Assembly (NCBI RefSeq): GCF_009796285.1
Contig: NZ_CP047020.1
Location: 1,984,001 to 2,048,000 of the forward strand
Origin: Streptomyces broussonetiae
Lineage (GTDB): Bacteria; Actinomycetota; Actinomycetes; Streptomycetales; Streptomycetaceae
DNA: 64,000 bases
Direction of reading: 5' to 3'
The translations under genes and the position numbers were made by a program. Below the pieces are notes generated by a model. It did no database searches and was not told where the DNA came from. It saw only the letters and a list, made by a program, of their open reading frames with translations. Every line of letters begins with the position of its first letter. Position 1 is the stretch's first letter. This document shows, piece after piece, positions 42,601 through 51,901 of this stretch.

Positions 42601-43413
42601 ATGCGTATTCGAATCGTGGACGCCTTCACCGACCGCCCCTTCGCCGGCAACCCGGCCGGAGTACTGCTGCTGGACGACGCCTTCCCTGACGACGACTGGC
42701 TCCAGAACGTCGCGATGGAGGTCAACCACGCCGAGACCGCGTTCGCGCACCGGCTGCCCGAGGGCGGCGAGGCGGACTGGGCGCTGCGCTGGTTCACGCC
42801 CGTCACCGAGGTCGCCATGTGCGGGCACGCCACGCTCGCCACGGCCCACGTCCTGCACACCACCGGCGCCCACGAGGGCCCGGTGCGGTTCGCCACCCGC
42901 AGCGGGGTGCTCCTCGCCACACCCGCCGTGGACGGCTCGATCACCCTCGGCTTCCCCACCGCCCCGCTGACCCGGGTCGAGGTCCCGGCCGGGGTCGGCG
43001 AGGCGCTGGGCGCCGAACCCGTCGCCGCCTTCGACACCGGCGCGAACGTAGGTGACCTGCTGGTGGAAATGGCCGACGAGAAGACCGTCCTCGGCCTCGC
43101 CCCGGACCACAGGTCCCTGGGTGTCCACTCCTCGCGGGGCATCATCGCCACCGCCCGCGCCGAGGACCCCGCCCGCGGCTACGACTTCGTCTCCCGCTGC
43201 TTCTTCCCGAACGTCGGTATCGACGAGGACCCGGTCACCGGCTCCGCCCACACCGCGCTCGCCCCGCACTGGTCCGCCCGGCTCGGCCGCGACGACCTCA
43301 CCGGGCTCCAGGCCTCGCGCCGCACCGGCCTGGTCCGCACCGGTCTGCGCGGCGACCGTACGCTGCTCACCGGCCGCGCGGTCACGGTCATCGAGGGTGA
43401 GCTGCACGCCTGA
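42601..43413 (+). CDS. PhzF-family isomerase-like protein
   Basis: The 270-residue product has the two-domain PhzF fold. The opening VDAFTDRPFAGNPAGVLLLDD, the catalytic Glu in MEVNHAETAFAH, the CGHATLATAHVL motif and DEDPVTGSAHTALAPHW are all conserved. PhzF proper isomerises a phenazine precursor, but most family members have other, unknown substrates. No phenazine genes are nearby. The start is probably leaderless. It is convergent with the CPBP protease gene. Confidence 0.9.
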   Translation: MRIRIVDAFTDRPFAGNPAGVLLLDDAFPDDDWLQNVAMEVNHAETAFAHRLPEGGEADWALRWFTPVTEVAMCGHATLATAHVLHTTGAHEGPVRFATRSGVLLATPAVDGSITLGFPTAPLTRVEVPAGVGEALGAEPVAAFDTGANVGDLLVEMADEKTVLGLAPDHRSLGVHSSRGIIATARAEDPARGYDFVSRCFFPNVGIDEDPVTGSAHTALAPHWSARLGRDDLTGLQASRRTGLVRTGLRGDRTLLTGRAVTVIEGELHA

Positions 43414-43421
43414 CGGCGCGG

Positions 43422-44243
43422 TCAGGCCGTCGGCAGCCAGCCCACCTTGCCCGCGAGGAGGGCGTAGCCGACGAACGCGCCGATGTCGAGCAGCGAGTGC
43501 GCGACGACCAGGGGGCCGACCCGGCCCCAGCGGCGGTACAGGTACACGAACACCACGCCCATCACCATGTTGCCGAGGAAGCCGCCGACGCCCTGGTAGA
43601 GGTGGTACGAACCGCGCAGGACCGCGCTGGCCACCAGTGCGGTCCCCGGCGTCCAGCCCAACTGGCCCAGCCTGCGCAGCAGATAGCCGACGACGATGAC
43701 CTCTTCGAGTACGGCGTTCTGCACGGCGGAGAGGATCAGCACGGGGTACTTCCACCACACGCCCGGCAGCGCCTCGGGGACGACCGTGAGATTGAAGCCG
43801 AGGCCGCGGGCGGCCAGGTAGAAGGCGATGCCGGTGCTGCCGATCACCGCCGCGATCCCGGCGCCCCGGGCCAGGTCGGGCCACGGCCTGGTGCGGTCGA
43901 AGCCCAGCGTGCGCAGGCTCCCGCCCTCGCGCAGCAGGAGGTGGGCGACCAGGGCCACGGGGACCAGGGCGGACGCGATACCGAAGAGCTGCCAGGCGAG
44001 GTCCAGCCAGGGGCGGCCCGGGGCGGCCGAGGCGTTCATGGTGGCCGCCTGGTCCTTCAGGCCGCCCGGCTTGGTCACCGAGCCGACAAAGCTGATCAGC
44101 GCGGAGACACCGCTCGCTCCCAGCGAGAGCCCGAGGACGAGCAGCGTCTCGTCCCGCAGGATCCGCCTCGGGTCGCGCTGCCGCGCCCCGGACTCGGCCA
44201 CCGAATCAGCCTCCACCTGCACCCCTGCCTCCCGCCGGCTCAC
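43422..44243 (-). CDS. CPBP-family intramembrane glutamic protease
   Basis: The 273-residue protein has about eight membrane helices. The CPBP (Rce1-like) motifs are AVLEEVIVVGYLLRRL with the paired Glu, GSYHLYQGVGGFLGNMVMG with a His, and VVAHSLLDIGAFVG with the second His. Such proteases cleave within or near the membrane; some process prenylated or signal proteins. GTG at 44243 has GGTGGG upstream. The first 30 residues are charged and cytoplasmic. Confidence 0.88.
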   Translation of the reverse strand: MSRREAGVQVEADSVAESGARQRDPRRILRDETLLVLGLSLGASGVSALISFVGSVTKPGGLKDQAATMNASAAPGRPWLDLAWQLFGIASALVPVALVAHLLLREGGSLRTLGFDRTRPWPDLARGAGIAAVIGSTGIAFYLAARGLGFNLTVVPEALPGVWWKYPVLILSAVQNAVLEEVIVVGYLLRRLGQLGWTPGTALVASAVLRGSYHLYQGVGGFLGNMVMGVVFVYLYRRWGRVGPLVVAHSLLDIGAFVGYALLAGKVGWLPTA

Positions 44244-44314
44244 GGGCCCACCCGGCCCACCTGTCGCCTGGCAAGGATCGCAGAAGCAGATGTGAGACCT
44301 GTACTACCCGCCCC

Positions 44315-45832
44315 TCACCCCAGCGGCACCGGCTCCGGCAGCCCCACCGGCCACATGTGCACCGGCTCCCCCGCGTGCATCAGCTCGGCGTAGCGGCGCG
44401 TGGTCGAGGCGAGAGCGGCCTCGCGGCCCAGCCCCTGCTCGAGGGCCCGGTGGAAGGTGGCCGCCTGCCAGGACGCCCCGTTCACCCGGCGTCGGCAGCG
44501 CTCCTCGATGACACCCAGGTAGAGGTCCCGGTCGGCGGCCTCCACGCCCCACGCGTCCAGGCCGGCCGAGGCGAGCGGCAGCAGTTCGTCGCGTACCAGG
44601 GTGACCGCGTCCACCTCGCCCGTGCCGCCGTGGCGTCCCCGGCGGGGCCATGCGAAGCGCGCGTCGATGCCGAACCGGCACGCGGCGTCGAAGTTGGCCT
44701 CGGCCGCGGCGAACGGCAGCCGGGTCCACACCGGCCGGGACTCCTCCGCGAGGGCGCGGACCACGCCGTAGTAGAAGGCCGCGTTGGCGATCACGTCGGT
44801 GACGGTCGGCCCGGCCGGCAGCACCCGGTTCTCCACCCTGAGGTGCGGTACGCCGTCCGCGATGCCGTACACCGGCCGGTTCCAGCGGTAGATCGTGCCG
44901 TTGTGCAGCACGAGTTCGGCGAGTGTGGGCGTGCCTCCGGCGTCGAGGACCGCCAGCGGCTCCTCGTCGTCGCAGATCGGCAGCAGGGCCGGGAAGAAGC
45001 GCAGGTTCTCGGCGAACAGGTCGTGGGCGGAGCCGATCCACCGCTCGCCGAACCAGGTGCGCGGCCGTACGCCCTGCGCCTGGAGTTCGGGCGGGCGGGT
45101 GTCGGTGGACTGCAGGAACAGCGGCGGCCGGGACTCACGCCACAGCTCGTGCCCGAACAGGAAGGGCGAGTTGGCGCCGACGGCGATCTGCGCGGCGCAC
45201 GCCACCTGCGCCGCGTTCCAGACGTCGGCGAAGCGGGCCGGAGTGACCTGGAGATGCAGCTGTACGGAGGTGCAGGCGGCCTCGGGGACGATCGACTTGG
45301 CGGTCCGTACGAGGTGCTCCACGCCCTTGATGTCGAGCCGGAAGTCCTCCCCGCGTGCGGCCACGATCTGGTCGTTGAGCAGGGTGTAGCGGTCGACCTC
45401 GGAGAGGTTGGCGGAGACCAGGTCGTCCGGGCCGAGCGTGGGCAGGATGCCGATCATGACGATGCCGGCGTCCACCTCTCGCGCTTTGCGGTCGGCGTAC
45501 GCGAGCGAGGTGCGCAGTTCCTCGGCGAGCCGGTCGAATACCCGGCCGCCCAAGCGGTGTGGGGCAATGTTCACTTCCAGGTTGAACATGGCGAGTTCTG
45601 TTTGGAAATCACGACTCGCGATGCGCTCCAGTACCTGTCCGTTCAACATTTTCGGCATACCGTCACGACCGGCGAGATTCAATTCGATCTCGACCCCCAT
45701 GAGGTTCTTGGGACGGTCGAATCTCTTCTCGACCAGCAGCCGCTCCAGTCCCGTCAGGCACTTCTGGAGCTTTTCGCGATAGCGCTGGCGATCGGACAGG
45801 TCGAACTGCCCCGCCACGACCTTCTCCCCCAT
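44315..45832 (-). CDS. Glutamate-cysteine ligase-like protein (GCS2 family)
   Basis: The 505-residue product matches the GCS2 carboxylate-amine ligase fold. NLMGVEIELNLAGRDG is the substrate and metal region, FQTELAMFNLEVNIAPHRLGG follows, and TSVQLHLQVTPARFADVWNAAQVACA and VENRVLPAGPTVTDVIANAAFYYG are conserved blocks. Members join glutamate to an amine or Cys using ATP. In this organism group mycothiol replaces glutathione, so a role in ergothioneine or another gamma-glutamyl product is possible but unproven. AGGAGGG lies 10 bases before the ATG. Confidence 0.88.
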   Translation of the reverse strand: MGEKVVAGQFDLSDRQRYREKLQKCLTGLERLLVEKRFDRPKNLMGVEIELNLAGRDGMPKMLNGQVLERIASRDFQTELAMFNLEVNIAPHRLGGRVFDRLAEELRTSLAYADRKAREVDAGIVMIGILPTLGPDDLVSANLSEVDRYTLLNDQIVAARGEDFRLDIKGVEHLVRTAKSIVPEAACTSVQLHLQVTPARFADVWNAAQVACAAQIAVGANSPFLFGHELWRESRPPLFLQSTDTRPPELQAQGVRPRTWFGERWIGSAHDLFAENLRFFPALLPICDDEEPLAVLDAGGTPTLAELVLHNGTIYRWNRPVYGIADGVPHLRVENRVLPAGPTVTDVIANAAFYYGVVRALAEESRPVWTRLPFAAAEANFDAACRFGIDARFAWPRRGRHGGTGEVDAVTLVRDELLPLASAGLDAWGVEAADRDLYLGVIEERCRRRVNGASWQAATFHRALEQGLGREAALASTTRRYAELMHAGEPVHMWPVGLPEPVPLG

Positions 45833-46403
45833 CGAAGTGTCCCTCCTCGGCTGGGCGGACCGACGTGACGGCCGCCGGGCTCCCGGGTGCAGGGGGGATG
45901 ATGCCCAGCGGAAGCGATCGATAACGCCCCGCGCGGACCCGGTGCACGCTACTCTGTCGGATTGTTCCCAGAGGCATTTTCACTGGGCATGCGGCAACCC
46001 GTACGTCCGGGTACCCGGCACATCTCGTGAAAAACGCCGACGACATTCGGCCGACCGCTACCGGTGCGTATTCCGAGGTCAGCAGTACGGCACCGGTACG
46101 GGAATCGGGAGAAGTCCCGCAAATCGACGGCGCATTGACGTCTTGCGCGAGTCATCGAAATGGGATAGACGAAACAACGGCCGAACAGGCGTCGTATAAA
46201 CTTCGCCCACAAGGCAGAAGGTTGACGCCCTCGGTCGTGGTTCCTGCCATGTTCCTGCCGTCGCGGTCACGGGAGGCAGACCGAGCCGCACCCATGTTCA
46301 CCGACCCGGGCCACCACCCTTCCGGCCTTTCCGTGAGCAGACAGCGCCGTCCGCCCCACCCTCCCCGCGCCGCCGCGCCTGTCGAATGAGAGAGGCGACC
46401 CAC
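45833..46403. other. 571-bp gap with a possible promoter
   Basis: GC content is lower than in neighbouring genes and no coding frame is supported. TTGCGC (46143-46148), 17 bases, then TAGACG (46166-46171) is a fair promoter for the gene at 46404, giving a leader of about 230 bases. Confidence 0.4.
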
Positions 46404-47003
46404 ATGCCGCTGCAGTTGCCCCCTGCCCCCGCGCCCGCCCTGCGCTCCGTCCTCGCCGCCCTCGGTTCCCCCACCGCGGTCCGCGAGGCCCGCACTCCCT
46501 CCCTGCGCGCCGCGCAGGGCCCGGCAACACCCGAACTCCCGCTGCCCGTCCATGTGCTGGAGCGGATCACCCCGCAGGGCCTGTCCGCGACCCGGCTGGC
46601 CGGCTGGCGCTTTCTGATCCGTTGTGGCGAGAAGGCGGTGGCCGCGGCCGACACCATGCTCACCCCGGACGGCTGGGCCTTCTCGCACTTCTTCGAGGGC
46701 CCGTACGTCCCCTCCACCGAGCGCGCCCTGGACCAGGCCGAGGCCCTGCAACAGCCGTACCAGGCACGGCTGTTGTCCGTGCCCGGGCTGTACATGCTCA
46801 CGCTGTGGCTGCACGGCGACACCACGGCCGACGGCGCCGAGGGGCATCCGGCCGGCACCGACCTGCTCGTGCCGCTGGCCCCGGCGCCGCCCGGCATACC
46901 CACGCACCGACCGTTCCGGGTCGCCGAGCTGCTGCCGGTGCTGACCCATCGGGCGACCCCGCTGCCGCTGCTCGGCCCCCCGGTGCTCCGCTCACCCGCC
47001 TGA
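46404..47003 (+). CDS. Hypothetical protein of unknown function
   Basis: The 199-residue product starts with a Pro/Ala-rich stretch. Its central region reads ERITPQGLSATRLAGWRFLIRCG and GWAFSHFFEGPYVPSTERALDQA, followed by LLSVPGLYMLTLWLHGD and a Pro-rich end. The pattern of short strands with aromatic residues suggests a compact beta-rich domain. No catalytic motif or membrane segment is seen. GAGAGG lies about 8 bases before the ATG, and a hairpin terminator follows. I do not recognise the family. Confidence 0.75.
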   Translation: MPLQLPPAPAPALRSVLAALGSPTAVREARTPSLRAAQGPATPELPLPVHVLERITPQGLSATRLAGWRFLIRCGEKAVAAADTMLTPDGWAFSHFFEGPYVPSTERALDQAEALQQPYQARLLSVPGLYMLTLWLHGDTTADGAEGHPAGTDLLVPLAPAPPGIPTHRPFRVAELLPVLTHRATPLPLLGPPVLRSPA

Positions 47004-47016
47004 CCGAACCACCCGC

Positions 47017-47048
47017 GTGCCCCGCCGCCCTCGAGGGTGGCGGGGCAC
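47017..47048 (+). terminator. Hairpin terminator after the 46404 gene
   Basis: GTGCCCCGCC and GGCGGGGCAC enclose CCCTCGAGGG, itself self-complementary, with one G-U pair, forming a long continuous stem 14 bases after the stop codon. Confidence 0.7.
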
Positions 47049-47251
47049 ACCCACGTCAGAGGGCCTGGCCTGCATGGACTAGCCCCATCCGGCCACTGCG
47101 AACCACCCAAAGGGACAGTGCACTTGGACTGAACCGTCCAGCCGGGTGATGCGTCATGAACCTGTGAGAAGCGGTGCTGCGAAATCCCTGCGGAATGACG
47201 CCGAGAGGGCAACACTGGGTTCCGACCGACTTATCACCACGGGGGACGGCC

Positions 47252-47488
47252 ATGACCACGACAGAGCGAAAGATCCCTCCCATGTGCCAGCACCAGCCGC
47301 CGTGTCCGCCAGCCGAGTCCGCCGACCGGGAGTCCGCCCGTCTTGTGGCGCACCACCCGGAGCAGGGCTGGAGTCTGCTGTGCAACGGCGTCCTGCTCTT
47401 CGAGGACACCGGTGAGCTGCTGCCCGACGGCCGGGTCATCGCTCCGCACCGCCCGCTGGGTGCGGAGCATGTGGTGACCGCGGCCTGA
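47252..47488 (+). CDS. Small DUF5999-type protein
   Basis: The 78-residue product matches small Streptomyces proteins that begin with a Cys-containing PPMCQHQPPCPPAESADRE motif and continue ARLVAHHPEQGWSLLCNGVLLFEDTGELLPDGRVI. Three Cys and several His could bind zinc or iron. Function is unknown to me; high conservation from memory suggests a real role. GGGGGACGG precedes the ATG, and a hairpin terminator follows. Confidence 0.82.
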   Translation: MTTTERKIPPMCQHQPPCPPAESADRESARLVAHHPEQGWSLLCNGVLLFEDTGELLPDGRVIAPHRPLGAEHVVTAA

Positions 47489-47510
47489 GCGGAGCGCGCG
47501 AACGGCCCGA

Positions 47511-47547
47511 GGGGCCGGTACGCACATGTCCTGTGCGCACCGGCCCC
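47511..47547 (+). terminator. Terminator hairpin after the DUF5999 gene
   Basis: Sixteen-base arms (47511-47526 and 47532-47547) pair with one mismatch around a 5-base loop, 22 bases after the stop codon. Confidence 0.75.
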
Positions 47548-47662
47548 GATGCGTGCCGAGGGGTGGCTACAGGGCGTAGCCGGGCGGCGGCGCAGCGCCT
47601 CCGGGCGTGCCGCCTGCACACCGGCGCACGGCCGGGCGGGCCCCGGTCTCGGGGTGGTGCGC

Positions 47663-48135
47663 TCAGCCCTTGGTGGCACCGGCGGTGAGCCCGCCGACGA
47701 GCCGGCGTTCGGCGCCGGAGCAGAAGGCTGGGGCGAGGACCATCGCGAGCACGAGGTGGGCGAAGATGCGGGCCGTGTCCGCGGGAGTACTGCCCCTGGA
47801 ACTGCTGCACGCCGATCGGGAATCGTCCACCAGGTGTTGTCGGTGAACATTCGCGGTGGCCGCGCTGCCGCTGTTCCTGCTGCTGCGTTCGACGGGACTG
47901 CTGGACAACCCGCTGGGCGTGATCCTGCCGCAGGCCGCGTTCGGGCTGCCGATGACCATCATCATCCTGCGCGGCTTCTCGGGAACATCAGCCCCGTGAT
48001 GAACAGCGTGAACAGCAGCTCCCGGCCGCGGAAGGCGAACCGCGCGAAGGAGAACGCGGCGAGCGCGGAGGCCGCGACGACGATGACGGTCGTACCGACC
48101 GCGATCAACGTGCTGTTGCCGACCAGCCGCCAGGA
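47663..48135 (-). pseudogene. Broken MalG-type sugar ABC permease with inverted middle
   Basis: On the minus strand the 5' part reads WRLVGNSTLIAVGTTVIVV then SFARFAFRGRELLFTLFITGLMF, typical of carbohydrate ABC permeases. The C-terminus reads TARIFAHLVLAMVLAP..., ending RRLVGGLTAGATKG at the stop at 47663. The segment between, 47851-47982, reads on the plus strand as VAALPLFLLLRSTGLLDNPLG and GVILPQAAFGLPMTIIILRGF, which is the missing middle of the same permease. The segment is inverted and bounded by GAACAT on both sides. The gene cannot be functional. Confidence 0.75.
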
Positions 48136-48415
48136 GGAACACGGGATCCCCCTGGCCTGTACGGCCTTGAGGTCGGTGTCGGTCAGGACGCTCTCGGCCC
48201 CCGGGACGACCGGCAGCACACCGGTCTTCTGCACCAGTTCCCGGTCGGTGGTCTCGCCGGCGAAGAACTCGAGGAAGTCCACGGCCGCCTGCGGGGCGCC
48301 CTTGCGCAGGGCGTGTCCGCCGCCCCCGCCGAACACCTCGGTGATCTTCCCGGCGCCGCCCTCGACCCCGGGGAACGGGAAGGAGCCGAGGTTCACGCCG
48401 ATCCCCTTGCCGGAG
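48136..48415 (-). pseudogene. Remnant of sugar-binding protein fused to the permease remnant
   Basis: On the minus strand VNLGSFPFPGVEGGAGK..., then KGAPQAAVDFLEFFAGETTDR and LVQKTGVLPVVPGAES, is the C-terminal portion of an ABC sugar-binding protein. It runs straight into the permease fragment near 48136-48165. A deletion must have removed the binding protein's end, the partner permease and the start of the second permease. Its N-terminus is also absent. Confidence 0.65.
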
Positions 48416-48554
48416 AGCCTGGGGCCGCGCGGTGAGCGGGCCCGGGCGGCCGGCCGCCGTGGCCCGGCGCGGTCCCGTCCCTGGCGAGCAGGAGGCAGCG
48501 CCCGTCGCCGATCCGGTGCACAGCGCGCAGCTCCCGCCCGGGGGCCGGTACGGC

Positions 48555-48640
48555 GTCCGGCGGCGTCAACCGGCCCGACCGGTCGAGGACGTTGCCGATC
48601 CGACGCCCATGCACCAGGTCACGGCTCCGGAAGAGCACCC
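48555..48640 (-). pseudogene. Glycosyl hydrolase family 43-like fragment
   Basis: About 25 residues on the minus strand (LFRSRDLVHGRRIGNVLDRSG) resemble the F-x-S-x-DLV-x-W...IGNVLDRP motif of GH43 xylosidase/arabinofuranosidase proteins. The downstream frame is not family-like. It fits the same decayed sugar-utilisation locus. No gene is supported in the remaining gap up to 48895. Confidence 0.45.
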
Positions 48641-48895
48641 GGATCGAAAGTTTCGAATCCGGCGCCGCATCCTCAGGGCGGACGAGCAGATCGGCCCGGC
48701 TGCGCCAAGCCGATCACCCCGGGTACACGGGAAGGCGAACGGCACAGCGGTCGGCCGCCGGGAGGACACAGCCCGCCCGGCTGGTCGAATCGCCCGCGCG
48801 GGGGTGGGATGGAAGGAAGCAAGGGCCTTGCAGGCGGGCACGTCCCCGCGCGTCACCCCGGCGTCGCCCGCCAGGACGCGAGGAACGGTGGAGCG

Positions 48896-49426
48896 ATGTC
48901 CGGTTACGACACCTCGGCGGTGGCTCGGGTGGTGGTCGGTGTGAGCGGCTCCCTGGGCAGCGTCACGGCCCTGCGGCGGGCCACCTCACTGGCCCGCCGT
49001 CTGGGGACCGAGCTGTGGGCGGTGCTGGCCTGGGAGCCGCCGGGCGGTGACCTGGCCGCGCGCCGCTCCCCCGACGCCGGCGTGCCGGTCGAGCAGTGGC
49101 AGCGGCTGGCCGGACAGCGGCTGACAGCCCTCCTCGACGAGATCTTCGACGGGTACAGCCCCGGCATACCGGTACACGCCGTCGTCGTCCGCGGCGCCCC
49201 GGGCCCCGCGCTCGTGGCCACCGCCGACCGCGAGAACGACGTGCTGGTCGTGGGCGCGGGACGGCGCGGACTGCACCGCGCCTTCTCCGGCCGGGTCTGC
49301 CGGCACTGCATGGCCCACGCGGTCTGCCCGGTCCTCGCCGTGCCCCCGTCCCCGCTCGAGTCCGAACTGCTGTCCGTCCACCGGCGGAACACATGGCATC
49401 TGCGCATGGACCTCCGGCGCCTGTGA
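48896..49426 (+). CDS. Universal stress protein (UspA domain)
   Basis: The 176-residue product has a single Usp domain. VVVGVSGSLGSVTALRRATSLA opens it, PVHAVVVRGAPGPALVATA lies in the middle, and NDVLVVGAGRRGLHRAFSGRVCRHCMAHAVCPVLAV is the ATP-loop region. The GxGRxG loop is partly kept, so nucleotide binding is plausible. The HCMAHAVCP segment adds a Cys/His cluster that could respond to redox state or metal. The GGTGGAG before the ATG is closer than ideal. Confidence 0.88.
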   Translation: MSGYDTSAVARVVVGVSGSLGSVTALRRATSLARRLGTELWAVLAWEPPGGDLAARRSPDAGVPVEQWQRLAGQRLTALLDEIFDGYSPGIPVHAVVVRGAPGPALVATADRENDVLVVGAGRRGLHRAFSGRVCRHCMAHAVCPVLAVPPSPLESELLSVHRRNTWHLRMDLRRL

Positions 49427-49905
49427 CAGCGGGCCGGTCGGCGAGCGCCCGCGGGAACCGCTTCCCGTCGCGCGCCCATGACGACGGCACGACCTGCGGT
49501 GCCCGCGAGAGCGGTGGCCCGACGACGTCGGGTACACCTGCCCGAGGGAGCCCGGGCCGAGGCCGTCGCGGTCACGCACGGTGTTCGCGCGCCGAGGTCG
49601 CAGACCGCCGTCGCCCGCTGTGGGCGCGTCAAGGAAGCGCCACATGGCCGTCAGTACGCCGTGTCGCGATGACACTCGGTTGCGGTACGGTCCGGCTCGA
49701 CACATCGTCCGGTCCGCAGTGCTCCAGGTCACAGCACCTGGTCCGCCTCTTGATGCGACGCGCCTACCCGCAGGCCATTCTTAACGCAAGCTTGACGCCC
49801 TCCGAGCCCGGATCCATGGGCCCCGACGTCACTCTCCGCATACGCTGGTGCGGCCGTCCGCGTGATGGCCGGATAAAGAGCTGAGCCGCACACAGGAGCA
49901 CGCCG
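49427..49905. other. 479-bp leader region of the APC permease
   Basis: No gene is supported. A 6-bp inverted repeat CCAGGT-N6-ACCTGG lies at 49724-49741, and A/T-rich CATTCTTAACGCAAGCTTGACG occurs near 49777-49797. I looked for a c-di-AMP riboswitch because the next gene is an APC permease, but saw no convincing match. Confidence 0.4.
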
Positions 49906-51861
49906 ATGGCGACAACCGAACACCCTCCTTCCAGTCGATTGCGCGCCTGGATGCTGGAGGGGCTGTCCGACATGGGCAAGCACGGCGGTCAGGCGGCCTC
50001 CGAAGCCGAACCGGAGCCTGCGCACAAGGGCCAGCGCTGGTGGCGCGTGATGTGCCTGACCGGTGTCGACTACTTCTCCACCCTCGGCTACCAGCCGGGC
50101 ATCGCCGCTCTCGCCGCCGGACTGCTGGGGCCGATCGCGACCATCGTCCTCGTCATCGTCACCCTGGCCGGCGCACTTCCGGTGTACCGCCGGGTCGCCG
50201 AGGAGAGCCCGCACGGCGAAGGTTCGATCGCCATGCTGGAGCGGCTGCTGTCCTTCTGGCAGGGCAAGCTCTTCGTGCTCACGCTGCTGGGCTTCGCCGC
50301 CACCGACTTCCTGATCACCATCACCCTCTCGGCCGCCGATGCCTCCACCCACCTGGTGGAGAACCCGCATCTGAGCGACTTCCTGCAGGGCAAGCAGATG
50401 GTGATCACCCTGATCCTGGTGGCACTGCTGGGCGCGGTGTTCCTCAAGGGCTTCCTCGAGGCGATCGGTGTCGCGACCGCGCTGGTCGGTGTCTACCTCG
50501 CGCTGAACGTCGTCGTCGTGATCGTCGGCCTCTACCACGTGATCACCGCGGGCCATGTCATCACCGACTGGTCGAGCGCGCTGACCGCGCAGCACGGCAA
50601 CATCTTCGTCATGATCGGCCTGGCGCTGATCGTCTTCCCCAAACTCGCGCTGGGCCTCTCCGGCTTCGAGACCGGCGTCGCCGTCATGCCGCACGTCGAG
50701 GGTGACCCGGACGACACCGAGGAGAAGCCGACCGGCCGGATCCGCGACACCAAGAAGCTGCTGACCACGGCCGCGCTGATCATGAGCGGTTTCCTGATCA
50801 CCTCCAGCTTCATCACCACGCTGCTCATCCCGGAGAAGGCGTTCAAGACCGGCGGTCCGGCCAACGGACGCGCGCTCGCCTACCTCGCCCACGAGTACCT
50901 CGGCAACGCCTTCGGCACGGTCTACGACGTCTCGACCATCGCGATCCTGTGGTTCGCCGGCGCCTCCGCCATGGCCGGTCTGCTCAACCTGATGCCGCGC
51001 TATCTGCCCCGCTACGGCATGGCCCCGCACTGGGCCCGCGCGGTGCGCCCGATGGTCATAGTCTTCACGCTCATCGCCTTCCTGGTCACCTGGCTCTTCG
51101 ATGCCAACGTCGACGCGCAGGGCGGCGCCTACGCCACCGGTGTGCTGGTGCTCATCACCTCCGCGGCGATCGCGGTCACCATCGCGGCACGCAAGGCCGG
51201 GCAGCGCAAGTGGAGCATCGGGTTCGGCGTGATCGCGGCGGTGTTCGTGTACACGACCGTCGTGAACGTCATCGAGCGGCCCGACGGTGTGAAGATCGGT
51301 GCCTGCTTCATCGTCGGCATCATCCTGGTCTCGCTGCTCTCCCGACTGGCCCGCGCCTTCGAGCTGCGCGTCACCAGCGTGACGTTCGATCCGCTGGCGG
51401 AACGATTCATCCGGGACATGGCCAGCCGCAAGATCCGGTTCATCGCCAACGAGCCCGGCCACCGCGACAAGGCCGAGTACCGCGACAAGATCGAGCAGAT
51501 CCGCGCCGACAACGACATGCCCGAGCAGGAGGACTTCGTCTTCGTCGAGGTCACCGTCACCGACCCCTCCGAGTTCGAGGCCGGCCTGACCGTGCGCGGC
51601 GAGGTACTGCACGGCCGCTACAGGGTGCTCACCCTGGAGTCCGCGTCCATCCCGAACGCCCTGGCCGCACTGCTGCTCAACGCCCGCGACATGACGGGCT
51701 GCACCCCGCACATCTACTTCGAGTGGACCGAGGGCAATCCCTTCGCCAACTTCCTGCGCTTCTTCCTCTTCGGGCAGGGCGAGGTCGCCCCGGTCACCCG
51801 AGAGGTACTGCGCGAGGCGGAGCCGAACCGGGAACGCCGACCGCGCGTGCACACGGGCTGA
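49906..51861 (+). CDS. APC-superfamily amino acid/cation permease with cytosolic tail
   Basis: The 651-residue product has about 12 membrane segments between residues 45 and 490. [27 protein letters not shown] near the start is the unwound helix-1 substrate region of this permease type. A cytosolic tail of about 170 residues follows ([48 protein letters not shown]). Similar permeases with C-terminal domains include KimA-type potassium transporters and amino acid permeases; I cannot decide between them. AGGAG lies 8 bases before the ATG. Confidence 0.88.
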   Translation: MATTEHPPSSRLRAWMLEGLSDMGKHGGQAASEAEPEPAHKGQRWWRVMCLTGVDYFSTLGYQPGIAALAAGLLGPIATIVLVIVTLAGALPVYRRVAEESPHGEGSIAMLERLLSFWQGKLFVLTLLGFAATDFLITITLSAADASTHLVENPHLSDFLQGKQMVITLILVALLGAVFLKGFLEAIGVATALVGVYLALNVVVVIVGLYHVITAGHVITDWSSALTAQHGNIFVMIGLALIVFPKLALGLSGFETGVAVMPHVEGDPDDTEEKPTGRIRDTKKLLTTAALIMSGFLITSSFITTLLIPEKAFKTGGPANGRALAYLAHEYLGNAFGTVYDVSTIAILWFAGASAMAGLLNLMPRYLPRYGMAPHWARAVRPMVIVFTLIAFLVTWLFDANVDAQGGAYATGVLVLITSAAIAVTIAARKAGQRKWSIGFGVIAAVFVYTTVVNVIERPDGVKIGACFIVGIILVSLLSRLARAFELRVTSVTFDPLAERFIRDMASRKIRFIANEPGHRDKAEYRDKIEQIRADNDMPEQEDFVFVEVTVTDPSEFEAGLTVRGEVLHGRYRVLTLESASIPNALAALLLNARDMTGCTPHIYFEWTEGNPFANFLRFFLFGQGEVAPVTREVLREAEPNRERRPRVHTG

Positions 51862-51901
51862 GGACCGGGGACGAGCCGGGTGGGACAGGGCGCCACGCGC
51901 C

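Noticed and set aside
42601-43413. Phenazine biosynthesis cluster suggested by the PhzF-like gene
   Set aside because: No other phz genes are present, and PhzF-like proteins are widespread outside phenazine producers.
49427-49905. Possible c-di-AMP riboswitch before the APC permease
   Set aside because: I could not identify the conserved core bases of the ydaO class; only a small hairpin is visible.
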